Below, piece by piece: positions 37,182 through 45,568 of a DNA stretch of 64,000 bases. A program made the position numbers and the translations under genes. The notes under the pieces are model-generated. The model saw only the letters and a list, made by a program, of their open reading frames with translations, made no database searches and had not been told where the DNA came from. The stretch is from assembly GCA_964395095.1 (NCBI GenBank), contig CAYMZZ010000006.1, positions 186,001 through 250,000 on the forward strand. Direction: 5' to 3'. The DNA is from CAYMZZ01 sp964395095 (lineage in GTDB: Bacteria; Bacteroidota; Bacteroidia; Chitinophagales; Chitinophagaceae). Positions within the stretch are counted from its first letter, which is position 1. Each line of letters opens with the position of its first letter.

Positions 37182-37405
37182 ATTGTTGAATCGTTGAATC
37201 GTTGAATTGTCGAAAGCTTACAAAAAATATGGCCTGTAGCTACGAATTAGGCAGATAAAAAAAATTGCGTTCGTTGCGGTAAAACCTCTTTGATTGTAAG
37301 CATCTTCAAAGTATTGAAAGTTCTACCGCAACGAACGCAAAGAATTCGCAAAGAACGCAATGCAAAGCCCCTATCTCACGACTCACGCCTCACGCCTCAC
37401 GATTC
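37182..37405. repeat. Convergent intergenic region: tandem words and 17-bp inverted repeat
   Basis: It begins with GTTGAATC/GTTGAATT-type 8-9-base words (37170-37215). A perfect 17-bp inverted repeat follows, arms 37265-37281 and 37324-37340 (TTGCGTTCGTTGCGGTA and its complement) with a 42-base loop, then CGCAAAGAACGCAA words and CTCACGCCTCACG words (37376-37402). It separates convergent lacI-2 and SusF and may act as a two-way transcription barrier. No gene seen. Confidence 0.65.
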
Positions 37406-39181
37406 CTAATCAATTCTCATCGTCTGCGTATACTCATCCAGCGTAATGGTATAGGTGCCAGCTACAGCGGGTGTTTTAAAGTTATCACCTCCGTCCCAGC
37501 CGATACCACGGTTGCTGCCTACGGCATTACTGCCGCTGCTGCGATCTTCATAGTCGAATGCGCCCCATGCATTACCAGCCAGGAATTTGATTTCCCTGTC
37601 GGCTTTGAGATTGACGGTAATTGTCCATACACCAAAACCCTGGTAGGTCAGTTGTGGTGAGGTTTCTGGACTCCAGTCATTCACACCCGGCTCATCAATA
37701 CCATTTCCAACGAGGCGCATCTCGGTGGCGGGACTCATTTCATATCTCACGTTATCTACGTTACGACCATCCCAGATTACCCGGTAGCGACCTGCTGATG
37801 GCGGTGCCACGAAGTTGTTCGGCCCATTTATTTCAAGGGTGCTGCCACTTCCGCCACCCGTTCCATAACTGCGGGTTTCACCTACCGAATTGCTGCCATC
37901 GTTCCAGGCGTCGTTATCAATCAATTTCCACTGATCGGTATTCAGGTCTGTTAAACCCACAAAGAGATTTGTTGCTGCCAACCCTTTACGGTAATTGGGG
38001 AATACGTTGGGTGGGGTCCATCCGGCTCCGGTAGCGCCACCCACAAAGCCCATACGGCCTTCACGGATATCGTATCGCATGGCGTTGCGGTCAATACTGA
38101 TGCGGTAATAGCCCGCGGAAGCCACACTGAAATTGTCGGGGCTATTCTGCTGCAGGTTGCCACCCGTGCCACCATAGTTCACATCCCAACTGCGACCCTG
38201 TGTTACTTTGAACTGTGCACCGGCAGGTAGCCAGATATATATATAGTACATGTTGTTGAGCAAGCCCGGACGAAGATCACGGATCAGTTCTGGTGCCGTT
38301 TCGGGCGACCAGTCGTTGCCCTGGCCGGTTGCGGCCTGGTAACTACCCGGAAGGTAGAAACGCAGAATGGAAACGTAAGACTGAATGGCTACGGTAGTTG
38401 CGCTACTGTATGAAACAGCCCCCTGGGCAGTGGTAGCTTTCAGGCGATACTCTACAGAACCGCTATTTCCCATGGGAATTCCCACTTCGATGGCGGAATT
38501 ATTCACTTCTTCGTGGGTCATATTGCGGCTGAAAATATTGGTACCGAGGTCCACTTCTTTCAGGCTGCTGAAATTGCGGGTAGCCGAGTCGTATTGCAGT
38601 ACATAACTTACGTTGCCGCTGTAGCCATTAAAGGAAGGCGTCCAACTGAAAGTCAAAGCGCGCTGAGCCGCATTAGCCAGGCTCAGGCTTACACTGCTGG
38701 CATCGCTGGTTAATACCGATGGATCGTTGTAAGGCGTAACCGAAATCTTTACGGTATTGGACGTGTAGCGCTCATTGTTATTGGCGTAGGATGAAATTAC
38801 CCGCACATCCATTTCATAAGCTTCGCCCAGGTTGAAACCATAATTCAGCAAAGCCGCGTTTAGTTCTTTACCCGTGAGCGCAACTTCATTAGCCCCCAGC
38901 ACGGTGCGTGTAAAGGCTTTGACGAAATTGCGACCGGTAGAATCTATTTCGAGGATAAATTTCCAATTTGTAGTGTCGGTTGCATAGTTGGGATCGGTCC
39001 AGCTAAAACTGATCACTGTATTTAATGAATCACCGGGTCCGGGTGTCACATTAGTAGAGCTGGCAGTAAGGGTAACCGAATTGCCTTCCTTATAGAAAGG
39101 GAGGTCCTCCACTTTCTGGCAGGCCGTGAACCCCAGCACCAGGGCTCCCATCAGCATCGTTAGTTTTGTGATTGTGCGCAT
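37406..39181 (-). CDS. susF: SusF-like multi-domain starch-binding lipoprotein
   Basis: 591 residues; lipobox ends at Cys21 (GFTAC). Two N-terminal SusE/SusF Ig-like domains (about 30-135 and 150-265; VTLTASSTNVTPGPGDS, VSLSLANAAQRALTFSWTP) precede three C-terminal starch-binding modules. The latter are recognisable from repeated patterns: NDWSPETAPELIRDL, DQWKLIDNDAWNDGS and NDWSPETSPQLTYQG, plus WDVNYGGTGG, SVGETRSYG and WGAFDYEDRSSG. A surface lipoprotein that holds alpha-glucan near the SusCD importer. Last gene of the locus, 19 bases after SusE. Confidence 0.88.
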   Translation of the reverse strand: MRTITKLTMLMGALVLGFTACQKVEDLPFYKEGNSVTLTASSTNVTPGPGDSLNTVISFSWTDPNYATDTTNWKFILEIDSTGRNFVKAFTRTVLGANEVALTGKELNAALLNYGFNLGEAYEMDVRVISSYANNNERYTSNTVKISVTPYNDPSVLTSDASSVSLSLANAAQRALTFSWTPSFNGYSGNVSYVLQYDSATRNFSSLKEVDLGTNIFSRNMTHEEVNNSAIEVGIPMGNSGSVEYRLKATTAQGAVSYSSATTVAIQSYVSILRFYLPGSYQAATGQGNDWSPETAPELIRDLRPGLLNNMYYIYIWLPAGAQFKVTQGRSWDVNYGGTGGNLQQNSPDNFSVASAGYYRISIDRNAMRYDIREGRMGFVGGATGAGWTPPNVFPNYRKGLAATNLFVGLTDLNTDQWKLIDNDAWNDGSNSVGETRSYGTGGGSGSTLEINGPNNFVAPPSAGRYRVIWDGRNVDNVRYEMSPATEMRLVGNGIDEPGVNDWSPETSPQLTYQGFGVWTITVNLKADREIKFLAGNAWGAFDYEDRSSGSNAVGSNRGIGWDGGDNFKTPAVAGTYTITLDEYTQTMRID

Positions 39182-39200
39182 GTTTGGTTGCTTTAAGGGT

Positions 39201-40034
39201 TTAGAGTTTGGTTACGGTAAACTTGCCACGCTGGAAATCCACCGTAATCTTGTAAGCGCCTGATGCCGCAGGTGCCAGCATATCACCGCCTTCGGCCTTG
39301 AAATCATCTCCATTCACATTGTTACCGTTGTTGGCGCCGATATAGCCATATTTGGCGTTCCAGTTACCATACGCGGGCACGAATAGAAAAGAGCCTCCAC
39401 CCGTAAGGTTAATATTCGCCAGTTCAAAAACGGTATCGCTGAGTTTGGTAAACTTCTGCGCCGGCACTTCCGGATCACCACCGCCCATCCAGTTGGCTGG
39501 GGTGGCGCTACCCGTAATATAGAGGGCTCCGGTAGCAGGCGGCGTTACCTTGGGAGGAATGGCATACGGTGTAACTGAATAAGTAAGCGTGTTGGATGCA
39601 AGGCTTCCGGCGCCCAGGTTACCCAGGCTGGCGACTACGCGGATCTCTATGTCGCGGGAAACACCCGGCTGCAACAATAACTGGTTGAGCAGGTAGTCGT
39701 TGAACTGGCCCACGGTAAATGCTACTGTCAGTTCACGGCTTATGGAAACCGACTGTTTGTTGGGGCTTTTGAAATTAGCGCCGGCAACATCAATTTCAAC
39801 AACATAGTTAACATCCTGCGAGCTAACGCCGGTATTAAAGCTATAGTTGGGATTGGTCCAATTGAGTCGCATCAGCTCTTCGGCCTCGGCCGCAAAGCTC
39901 AGGCTGATGGTGCTGGCTGAAGATGTTAAGACGGGCTCCGTACCTCCTTCGAAAAATACTTTGTTCTCATCCTTTTCGCAGGCGCTGAAGAGGATGCCAA
40001 GGAAGGCGGTTAGTAAAATGGCAATTCTTTTCAT
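39201..40034 (-). CDS. susE: SusE-like outer-membrane starch-binding lipoprotein
   Basis: 277 residues; lipobox ends at Cys19 (LFSAC). N-terminal SusE domain (VLTSSASTISLSFAAEAEELMRLNWTN, about 35-155) and one C-terminal starch-binding module (ALYITGSATPANWMGGG to ITVDFQRGKFTVTKL). It shares domain types with the following SusF but has one binding module instead of three. 19 bases after SusD-2 and 19 before SusF, so clearly co-transcribed. Confidence 0.87.
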   Translation of the reverse strand: MKRIAILLTAFLGILFSACEKDENKVFFEGGTEPVLTSSASTISLSFAAEAEELMRLNWTNPNYSFNTGVSSQDVNYVVEIDVAGANFKSPNKQSVSISRELTVAFTVGQFNDYLLNQLLLQPGVSRDIEIRVVASLGNLGAGSLASNTLTYSVTPYAIPPKVTPPATGALYITGSATPANWMGGGDPEVPAQKFTKLSDTVFELANINLTGGGSFLFVPAYGNWNAKYGYIGANNGNNVNGDDFKAEGGDMLAPAASGAYKITVDFQRGKFTVTKL

Positions 40035-40053
40035 ATCGATTATTTTTCGATGA

Positions 40054-41664
40054 TTAATAATCCTCGTTCTGTGTAAGTTTGGGATTCGCTGTCAGGTTGG
40101 CCGCAGGAATTGGGAAAATATTGTAGCGATCATCCACGGCAGTGCCGGAAGCTACTCCACCCTTCCAGGGCCATAGATAGGTTCCGGTCGTAAGCAGATT
40201 ATAGCGAACCAGATCGGTACGACGATGTCCTTCCCAATACAATTCCCTTCCTCTTTCATCCAACACAAACTGGAGGTCAAGGTCGGCCTGGCTAATGTTT
40301 CCGCTATTGTCGCCATAAGCACGCTGACGCATCAGGTTGATATAGTTGGTTGCGGTGGCCAAATCGCCTCCACCTCCACCACGCAACACCGCTTCCGCAT
40401 AAATCAGGTACATTTCAGGCAAACGAAAAACAGGGAAATCCACGTCGGAAAACTCGCGGTTGGGATCCGAAGTGGGACCGCCATCCGAGCGCACATTGCG
40501 ATACTTGGCCACATGCAATCCATTATTAAAATTCGTTACATCGTTGATGGTGATTTGCGCAGGACTGGTACCAAAGGCTGAAGTGGTAAACATCGCCCTG
40601 CTGTCGGAACTACCGGAGAGATCGGTGAACAAATCCGCCAGGCCTTTAGTGGCCCGATAACCATACCAGCCACCACCTACACCAAAATCATTATGATCAT
40701 CACCGGCAGCGGCATGTACAAAGAAAGTGGTATTACCATAAGCCTGTGTACGACGTCCATCGCAATTGATGGCAAACATGAACTCTCCGGCCATTTGGTC
40801 GTTATCGGCCATAAACAAGCGGCCATAACTGGGCTGCAATTGGTATCCGGCATCAATTACCTTTTTGGAATAGGTGACGGCTTCGGTATAACGTGCGGTA
40901 CCCGTGTACACGCCGGCGTTCAGATAAATCCTTGCCAGCAATGCCCAGGCAGCGCCCTGGTCCACACGACCATATTCCGCGGTGCGGGGCGCACCCAATT
41001 CCGATTCTATTGCCAGCAGTTCTGTTTCGATATAGTTGAAGAGATCGGCGCGGCTTATTTCATCCGGGAGAGCGGTACCTACCAGGTTTTCTTCCGTGAT
41101 AAAGGTTGACTTGCCAAACAGATCCATCATCACCCAATAATTGAAAGCACGCAACCAGCGGGCTTCGGCTGTTGATTTTTTGATTTCATCTGCATCTGCA
41201 CCACTAATACCACGTTCGGCCAACTTTCCGTCGGTAGCTTCACGGAGGTATTCATTAATCAATGTTATATTATAGATCGGACGGGCATAGATACCACGGA
41301 GAAAGGGATCCGACGATGTCCAGCGCAGGTTATGAAAGTCCTGGATGGTCTGATCGTTCCAGGCCACAACCGCTTCATCAGTAGGCAACTCCTGGCAATT
41401 GAACAACATGCGGATAAAAGCCACCTGGGAACCTTCGTCGAGGCCGCCGCCAATATCAGGCTGACCCGCCGGGCCCTGGTTACCGGTAATGGAAAGGGTG
41501 CCGTAAATCTTGGCCAATACGGCTTTGTATCCCTCCGGAGTCGAAAATGTTTTTTCCGGCGTAAGGTCGTTTTGCGGAAACAGGTCCAGCTTCTTGGCAC
41601 AGGATGCCAGTGTAAGCAATACCAGGAGGCCGCCAACGATTTTTATGTGCATACTTCTTTTCAT
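40054..41664 (-). CDS. susD: SusD-family starch-binding lipoprotein (SusD-2)
   Basis: 536 residues; lipobox ends at Cys22 (LTLASC). SusD hallmarks include EARWLRAFNYWVMMDLFGKSTF, ERGRELYWEGHRRTDLVRYNLL and C-terminal NIFPIPAANLTANPKLTQNEDY. It captures maltooligosaccharides and lids the SusC-2 channel, whose stop is 21 bases upstream. Context with GH13 amylase, SusE and SusF makes alpha-glucan the probable ligand. An ACGATTG word precedes the start, as at several other starts here. Confidence 0.94.
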   Translation of the reverse strand: MKRSMHIKIVGGLLVLLTLASCAKKLDLFPQNDLTPEKTFSTPEGYKAVLAKIYGTLSITGNQGPAGQPDIGGGLDEGSQVAFIRMLFNCQELPTDEAVVAWNDQTIQDFHNLRWTSSDPFLRGIYARPIYNITLINEYLREATDGKLAERGISGADADEIKKSTAEARWLRAFNYWVMMDLFGKSTFITEENLVGTALPDEISRADLFNYIETELLAIESELGAPRTAEYGRVDQGAAWALLARIYLNAGVYTGTARYTEAVTYSKKVIDAGYQLQPSYGRLFMADNDQMAGEFMFAINCDGRRTQAYGNTTFFVHAAAGDDHNDFGVGGGWYGYRATKGLADLFTDLSGSSDSRAMFTTSAFGTSPAQITINDVTNFNNGLHVAKYRNVRSDGGPTSDPNREFSDVDFPVFRLPEMYLIYAEAVLRGGGGGDLATATNYINLMRQRAYGDNSGNISQADLDLQFVLDERGRELYWEGHRRTDLVRYNLLTTGTYLWPWKGGVASGTAVDDRYNIFPIPAANLTANPKLTQNEDY

Positions 41665-41685
41665 ATCATCAATCGTTTAATTCAG

Positions 41686-44600
41686 TTAAAAATCGAGATT
41701 CAATCCAAGTGTGAAAACACGAGGACGGGGGTAGATGTTGTTGTCAACACCGGCATCTCCCGCATTCTCCGGATCAAGGCCTCTGTACTTGGTAATTACA
41801 AACACGTTTTGCGCGTTGGCGCTTACCCGCAGATTGGTACCAGAACCCAGCACTTTGCCGGCGTTGAATCCCAGATTGATATTATCCAGTCGGAAGAATG
41901 AAGCGTTCTCAATATAATAGTCTGAGAGATACTGGTTATTGTTGAACTGTGTATTACTGTAATAATCTCTCGACGCGTTGCCGATGAAGTTGATCGGGTT
42001 TTTGATGGCACGCAATACCCCATTATTAGAATGGAAGTTATTGTACAGGTAATTACCAAAGAGACCGTGACCGGCCAAACCAATACTCCAACGATCGAAT
42101 GTTACCTGGGTATTGATACCCAGCATTACGTCCGGTGCGGGCTTCTTGTAGAGGTAGCGGTCATTGTCATCGAGCCTGCCATCGCGGTTGAGGTCTTCGT
42201 ATAAACCTTCAATGGGGCGACCCGATTCAGCATCATATACCTGCTTGTACACAAAATAAGTGTAAGGTGCATAACCCACGGTAAACTTACCAATATTATT
42301 ACCTGTGCCGCCGGCAATACCACTCACATCAATTCCCGTAAAACTGGGATCCTGTTGCTTCAGGAGGTTCGTAATTTCATTTTGATTATATGTTACATTG
42401 AATCCGAAATCCCATGTCACGCGTTCTGTGCGAACGGGAGTAGTATTCAGCACAAATTCAATACCCTTATTTTCCATATTACCCACGTTGGTGAGCAGGG
42501 TGATATCGAAATTGGAGCCTGGAGCTACCGGAATCACGCTCAGCAGGTCCTTGGTTTTCTTTTGGTATGCATCCACCGAACCACTGATACGGCCATTGAA
42601 GAAACTGAAGTCGAGACCCAGGTTGATGGTTGTAGTGGTTTCCCACTTGATGTTTGCATCGTAAGCGGAAGGGCGCAGAAAATAGAAATAGGAATCGCCA
42701 AACATATACTGCGCCGATATGGTGCTTTGAGAATAACGGGGCAAATAAGAATAATAGGCAATGCCATCCTGCTGACCTGTGATACCCCAGCTTCCGCGGA
42801 GTTTCAGATCAGACAATACGCGTGAATTGCGGAAGAAATCGTCCTTCAATTTCCAGGCTACGGCCACCGCAGGGAAATAACCCACGCGTGTGTCTGGCGA
42901 AAACTTCGAGCTGGCATCTCTACGCAAAGAGGCGTCGATGATGTATTTGTTATCGATGGTGAAGTTTAGGCGACCAAAATAGGATTCAAGACGATACTGC
43001 GGTTTATCGGTAGGGAAAACCGGTTCCGATCCGGCAATGGTATCACGCTTCTGAGGGTTGTTTGGATCTGCAATGGCGCGATAACTGAATGCCGGATAAT
43101 TGTAAACATTGGTAATGAAATCCTGGAAACTATGTGTTACCAATGCGCTCATCTTGGTCCGAATGCTCTTGATCTCTTTTTCATAGAAGAGAGACACATC
43201 AGCCAACCAGTTCTCTTTTCCCTGCTTATAGAATACCCGGCGTCCACCTGTACGCCAGTTGGTAGCGGAATTGGAATCTATATTATCGTTGCCACGGCCC
43301 CAGCTATTATCCATACCCAGGTTAGCCTGGATGTGGAGGTCGGGGAAGAAATGCAGTTTATAATCTAATTGCACATTTCCAATCAGGCGGCGAACTCGAC
43401 TGGTATTGTCGCGCAACATTAGCAGGGCCACCGGGTTGCGGGTAGAAAGGTTGATGGCCGTGCCATCCTGTTGCAGCCACTCATAATAACCACCATACTT
43501 GCTGCCATTTACCGGCTGTGTGGGGTCGAAAGCAACAGCGGAACCAATGGCACCTCCATCGGCAAATTGATTTTCTGTCTGGCTCGCCTTCAGGTTGAGG
43601 TTAACGCTTAGGTGTTCATCAAAAAATTTGGGAGAAAGATTCACACCGGCACTATACCGATTGAATTTATCAGTTTTCAGGATTCCTTCCTGACTCAGGT
43701 AACCAACAGAAACCCGATAGGGCATATTGGCAGCCGAACCACTGATGCTCAGGTTATGATTATTGGTGATGGCCGTTTGATATATTTGATCCTGCCAGTC
43801 GGTATTGGCATCACCCAGCAGGTTTACGTAGGTATTGTTGCCGGTAGCAATAGCGTCTTCAGTAATTACTTTGCGAATTTCATCGGCCGTAAGCACGTCT
43901 ACTTTTTTGCCGATCACACTGGCGGCCAGTTGTGAATTATAGTTGAAGCGCGGCTTTCCGCGGGTGCCTTTCTTGGAAGTAATAATAATGACGCCATTGG
44001 ATGCGCGTGATCCATAAAGGGCCGTAGCGGCCGCATCTTTCAGCACGCTCATCGACTCAATATCGTCAGGGTTGATGGTATTGAGGAGGTTGCCGCTGCC
44101 GGCAATACCATTGCTTTCCACCGGTACGCCATCGATCACAATCAGCGGATCGTTGCTGGCATTCAAAGAGGCGCCTCCACGGATACGGATACGGCTTCCG
44201 CCACCGGCACTACCACCACCTGAAGTGATTTGTAAGCCGGCTACCTTGCCCTGCAGCAATTGCTCGGATGAAGGAATATTACCTTGTTGAAAATCTTTGG
44301 CTGAAACAGAAGTAACTGCACCGGTAAGGTCTCCTCTTTTACGTGTACCGTAGGCAATTACTACCACTTCGCCCAATGCTTCGTTATTGACCTGCAAGGC
44401 AATATCCACGGATGATTTTCCCTGGATATCCACTTCCTGGACCATATAACCCACCGAAGTGATGACAAGGGTTGTAACATTGGGACCAACGGAAATGCGA
44501 AAAGTACCATTGGCATCCGTTTGTGTGCCAGTATTGGTACCCTTAGCGGCTACTGTTACCCCGGCCAGCGCAGTGCCGTCCCTGGGATCCGTAACCTTAC

Positions 44601-44691
44601 CGGTGATCACCCTGTCTTGTGAGAAGGAAACAAGAGAAAGAAATAGCATGGTCACCAGGACGCATGCTTTCTGCATGTTTTTGCGCGACAT
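41686..44691 (-). CDS. susC: SusC-family TonB-dependent maltodextrin transporter (SusC-2)
   Basis: 1,001 residues; ATG 44691 chosen over the frame's upstream TTG. Signal peptide to VSFSQ, carboxypeptidase-regulatory-like domain (VITGKVTDPRDGTALAGVT), TonB box region (LGEVVVIAYGTRKRGDLTGA), plug (IRGGASLNASNDPLIVIDG), then a barrel ending TLGLNLDF with terminal Phe. Imports maltooligosaccharides with SusD-2. The 128-base gap to the upstream regulator gene holds an operator candidate (44737-44753) and a palindrome, so it can start its own transcript. Confidence 0.94.
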   Translation of the reverse strand: MSRKNMQKACVLVTMLFLSLVSFSQDRVITGKVTDPRDGTALAGVTVAAKGTNTGTQTDANGTFRISVGPNVTTLVITSVGYMVQEVDIQGKSSVDIALQVNNEALGEVVVIAYGTRKRGDLTGAVTSVSAKDFQQGNIPSSEQLLQGKVAGLQITSGGGSAGGGSRIRIRGGASLNASNDPLIVIDGVPVESNGIAGSGNLLNTINPDDIESMSVLKDAAATALYGSRASNGVIIITSKKGTRGKPRFNYNSQLAASVIGKKVDVLTADEIRKVITEDAIATGNNTYVNLLGDANTDWQDQIYQTAITNNHNLSISGSAANMPYRVSVGYLSQEGILKTDKFNRYSAGVNLSPKFFDEHLSVNLNLKASQTENQFADGGAIGSAVAFDPTQPVNGSKYGGYYEWLQQDGTAINLSTRNPVALLMLRDNTSRVRRLIGNVQLDYKLHFFPDLHIQANLGMDNSWGRGNDNIDSNSATNWRTGGRRVFYKQGKENWLADVSLFYEKEIKSIRTKMSALVTHSFQDFITNVYNYPAFSYRAIADPNNPQKRDTIAGSEPVFPTDKPQYRLESYFGRLNFTIDNKYIIDASLRRDASSKFSPDTRVGYFPAVAVAWKLKDDFFRNSRVLSDLKLRGSWGITGQQDGIAYYSYLPRYSQSTISAQYMFGDSYFYFLRPSAYDANIKWETTTTINLGLDFSFFNGRISGSVDAYQKKTKDLLSVIPVAPGSNFDITLLTNVGNMENKGIEFVLNTTPVRTERVTWDFGFNVTYNQNEITNLLKQQDPSFTGIDVSGIAGGTGNNIGKFTVGYAPYTYFVYKQVYDAESGRPIEGLYEDLNRDGRLDDNDRYLYKKPAPDVMLGINTQVTFDRWSIGLAGHGLFGNYLYNNFHSNNGVLRAIKNPINFIGNASRDYYSNTQFNNNQYLSDYYIENASFFRLDNINLGFNAGKVLGSGTNLRVSANAQNVFVITKYRGLDPENAGDAGVDNNIYPRPRVFTLGLNLDF

Positions 44692-44736
44692 AAGCAATCG
44701 TTAAGAGTTAAGCAATCAGTGTTTGGTTTCTAACAA

Positions 44737-44753
44737 TGTGTATTAAGCACACA
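44737..44753. promoter_or_regulatory. Operator candidate for the NUDIX regulator, upstream of susC-2
   Basis: TGTGTATTAAGCACACA: inverted arms TGTGT and ACACA. 14 of 17 bases match the site before the amylase gene at 48518-48534. Located 45 bases before the SusC-2 start and downstream of the regulator gene. Confidence 0.6.
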
Positions 44754-44777
44754 ATGTTAATACATTTTTATTTCCGA

Positions 44778-44794
44778 ACAAAATTCAATTTTGT
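44778..44794. other. 8-bp near-perfect palindrome between regulator and susC-2
   Basis: Arms ACAAAATT and AATTTTGT around one base, 87 bases before SusC-2 and 26 bases past the regulator stop. May be an extra binding site near the promoter; too AT-rich for a terminator. Confidence 0.4.
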
Positions 44795-44819
44795 CAAAAA
44801 AGTATTGCCGGAGCTTGTT

Positions 44820-45566
44820 TCAGGCTACAGCGGCTCGTGGCCCACCCATTTTTTTCCGGGCCGATTTTCGTTTGAATTCCGGCTTCAGCTTATACAGCTT
44901 ACCGGGCCGGTGCGGTACATCCTCTTCCATTTCATTCAGGTCGACCAGCCAGTCTTTGATAGCGATCTTCTTGCGGAAATTGCGCCGGTCCAGTTCCACC
45001 AGCAGGATGGCTTCATAAAGCTCCTGCAGCTCGCGTAAAGAAAATTTTTCAGGTAACAAATTGAAAATCACGGGATGTTCCATTACCTGCTCCCGTAGTC
45101 GTGCAAGACAAGTGTCCAAAATCAGCTTATGGTCAAAGGCCATCGTCTTAAGCTTTTTCACAGGCAACCATTGCAGATCATTATGGGTAAGCCGTAGCTT
45201 TTGGTGCTTGGCATCGATCAGCGAATAATAAGCAGTGGTGATTACGCGGCCCGAGGGGTGACGGTCGATCGCGCCGAATGTATGCACCTGCTCCAGGTAC
45301 ACATCATCCATACCGGTTCTGTCACGCAGAATGCGGTAGGAGGCGGCGTCCAGGTCTTCATCGGGTCGCACCAGGTCGCCCAGCAAGGAGTATAAGCCGG
45401 AAAACTCTTCAAGATCCGATTTAATAACCAGCACTTTCAGTTCCTTTTCGTGGTAGCTGAAAATGACACAGTCAACCGATATGGCAATATTAAAATACTC
45501 CTGGTGGCTGATTTTTTCAATCTCGGCCGTCTTCAGGTAGCCCGTCTTTACAATTTCATTACTCAT
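44820..45566 (-). CDS. NUDIX-family (NrtR/AraR-like) transcriptional regulator
   Basis: 248 residues. N-terminal NUDIX fold (about 20-150; VDCVIFSYHEKELKVLVIK) with a degenerate Nudix box: RILRDRTGM replaces the catalytic REUxEExGU pattern, as in sugar-sensing NUDIX regulators. A C-terminal winged helix follows (about 165-235; FSLRELQELYEAILLVELDRRNFRKKI), with a basic tail. Probably binds the paired TGTGTATTAA..ACACA sites before amylase and SusC-2 and responds to a sugar. The start is 2 bases after the amylase stop, so coupled to it. Activator or repressor mode is not readable. Confidence 0.87.
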   Translation of the reverse strand: MSNEIVKTGYLKTAEIEKISHQEYFNIAISVDCVIFSYHEKELKVLVIKSDLEEFSGLYSLLGDLVRPDEDLDAASYRILRDRTGMDDVYLEQVHTFGAIDRHPSGRVITTAYYSLIDAKHQKLRLTHNDLQWLPVKKLKTMAFDHKLILDTCLARLREQVMEHPVIFNLLPEKFSLRELQELYEAILLVELDRRNFRKKIAIKDWLVDLNEMEEDVPHRPGKLYKLKPEFKRKSARKKMGGPRAAVA

Positions 45567-45568
45567 AA

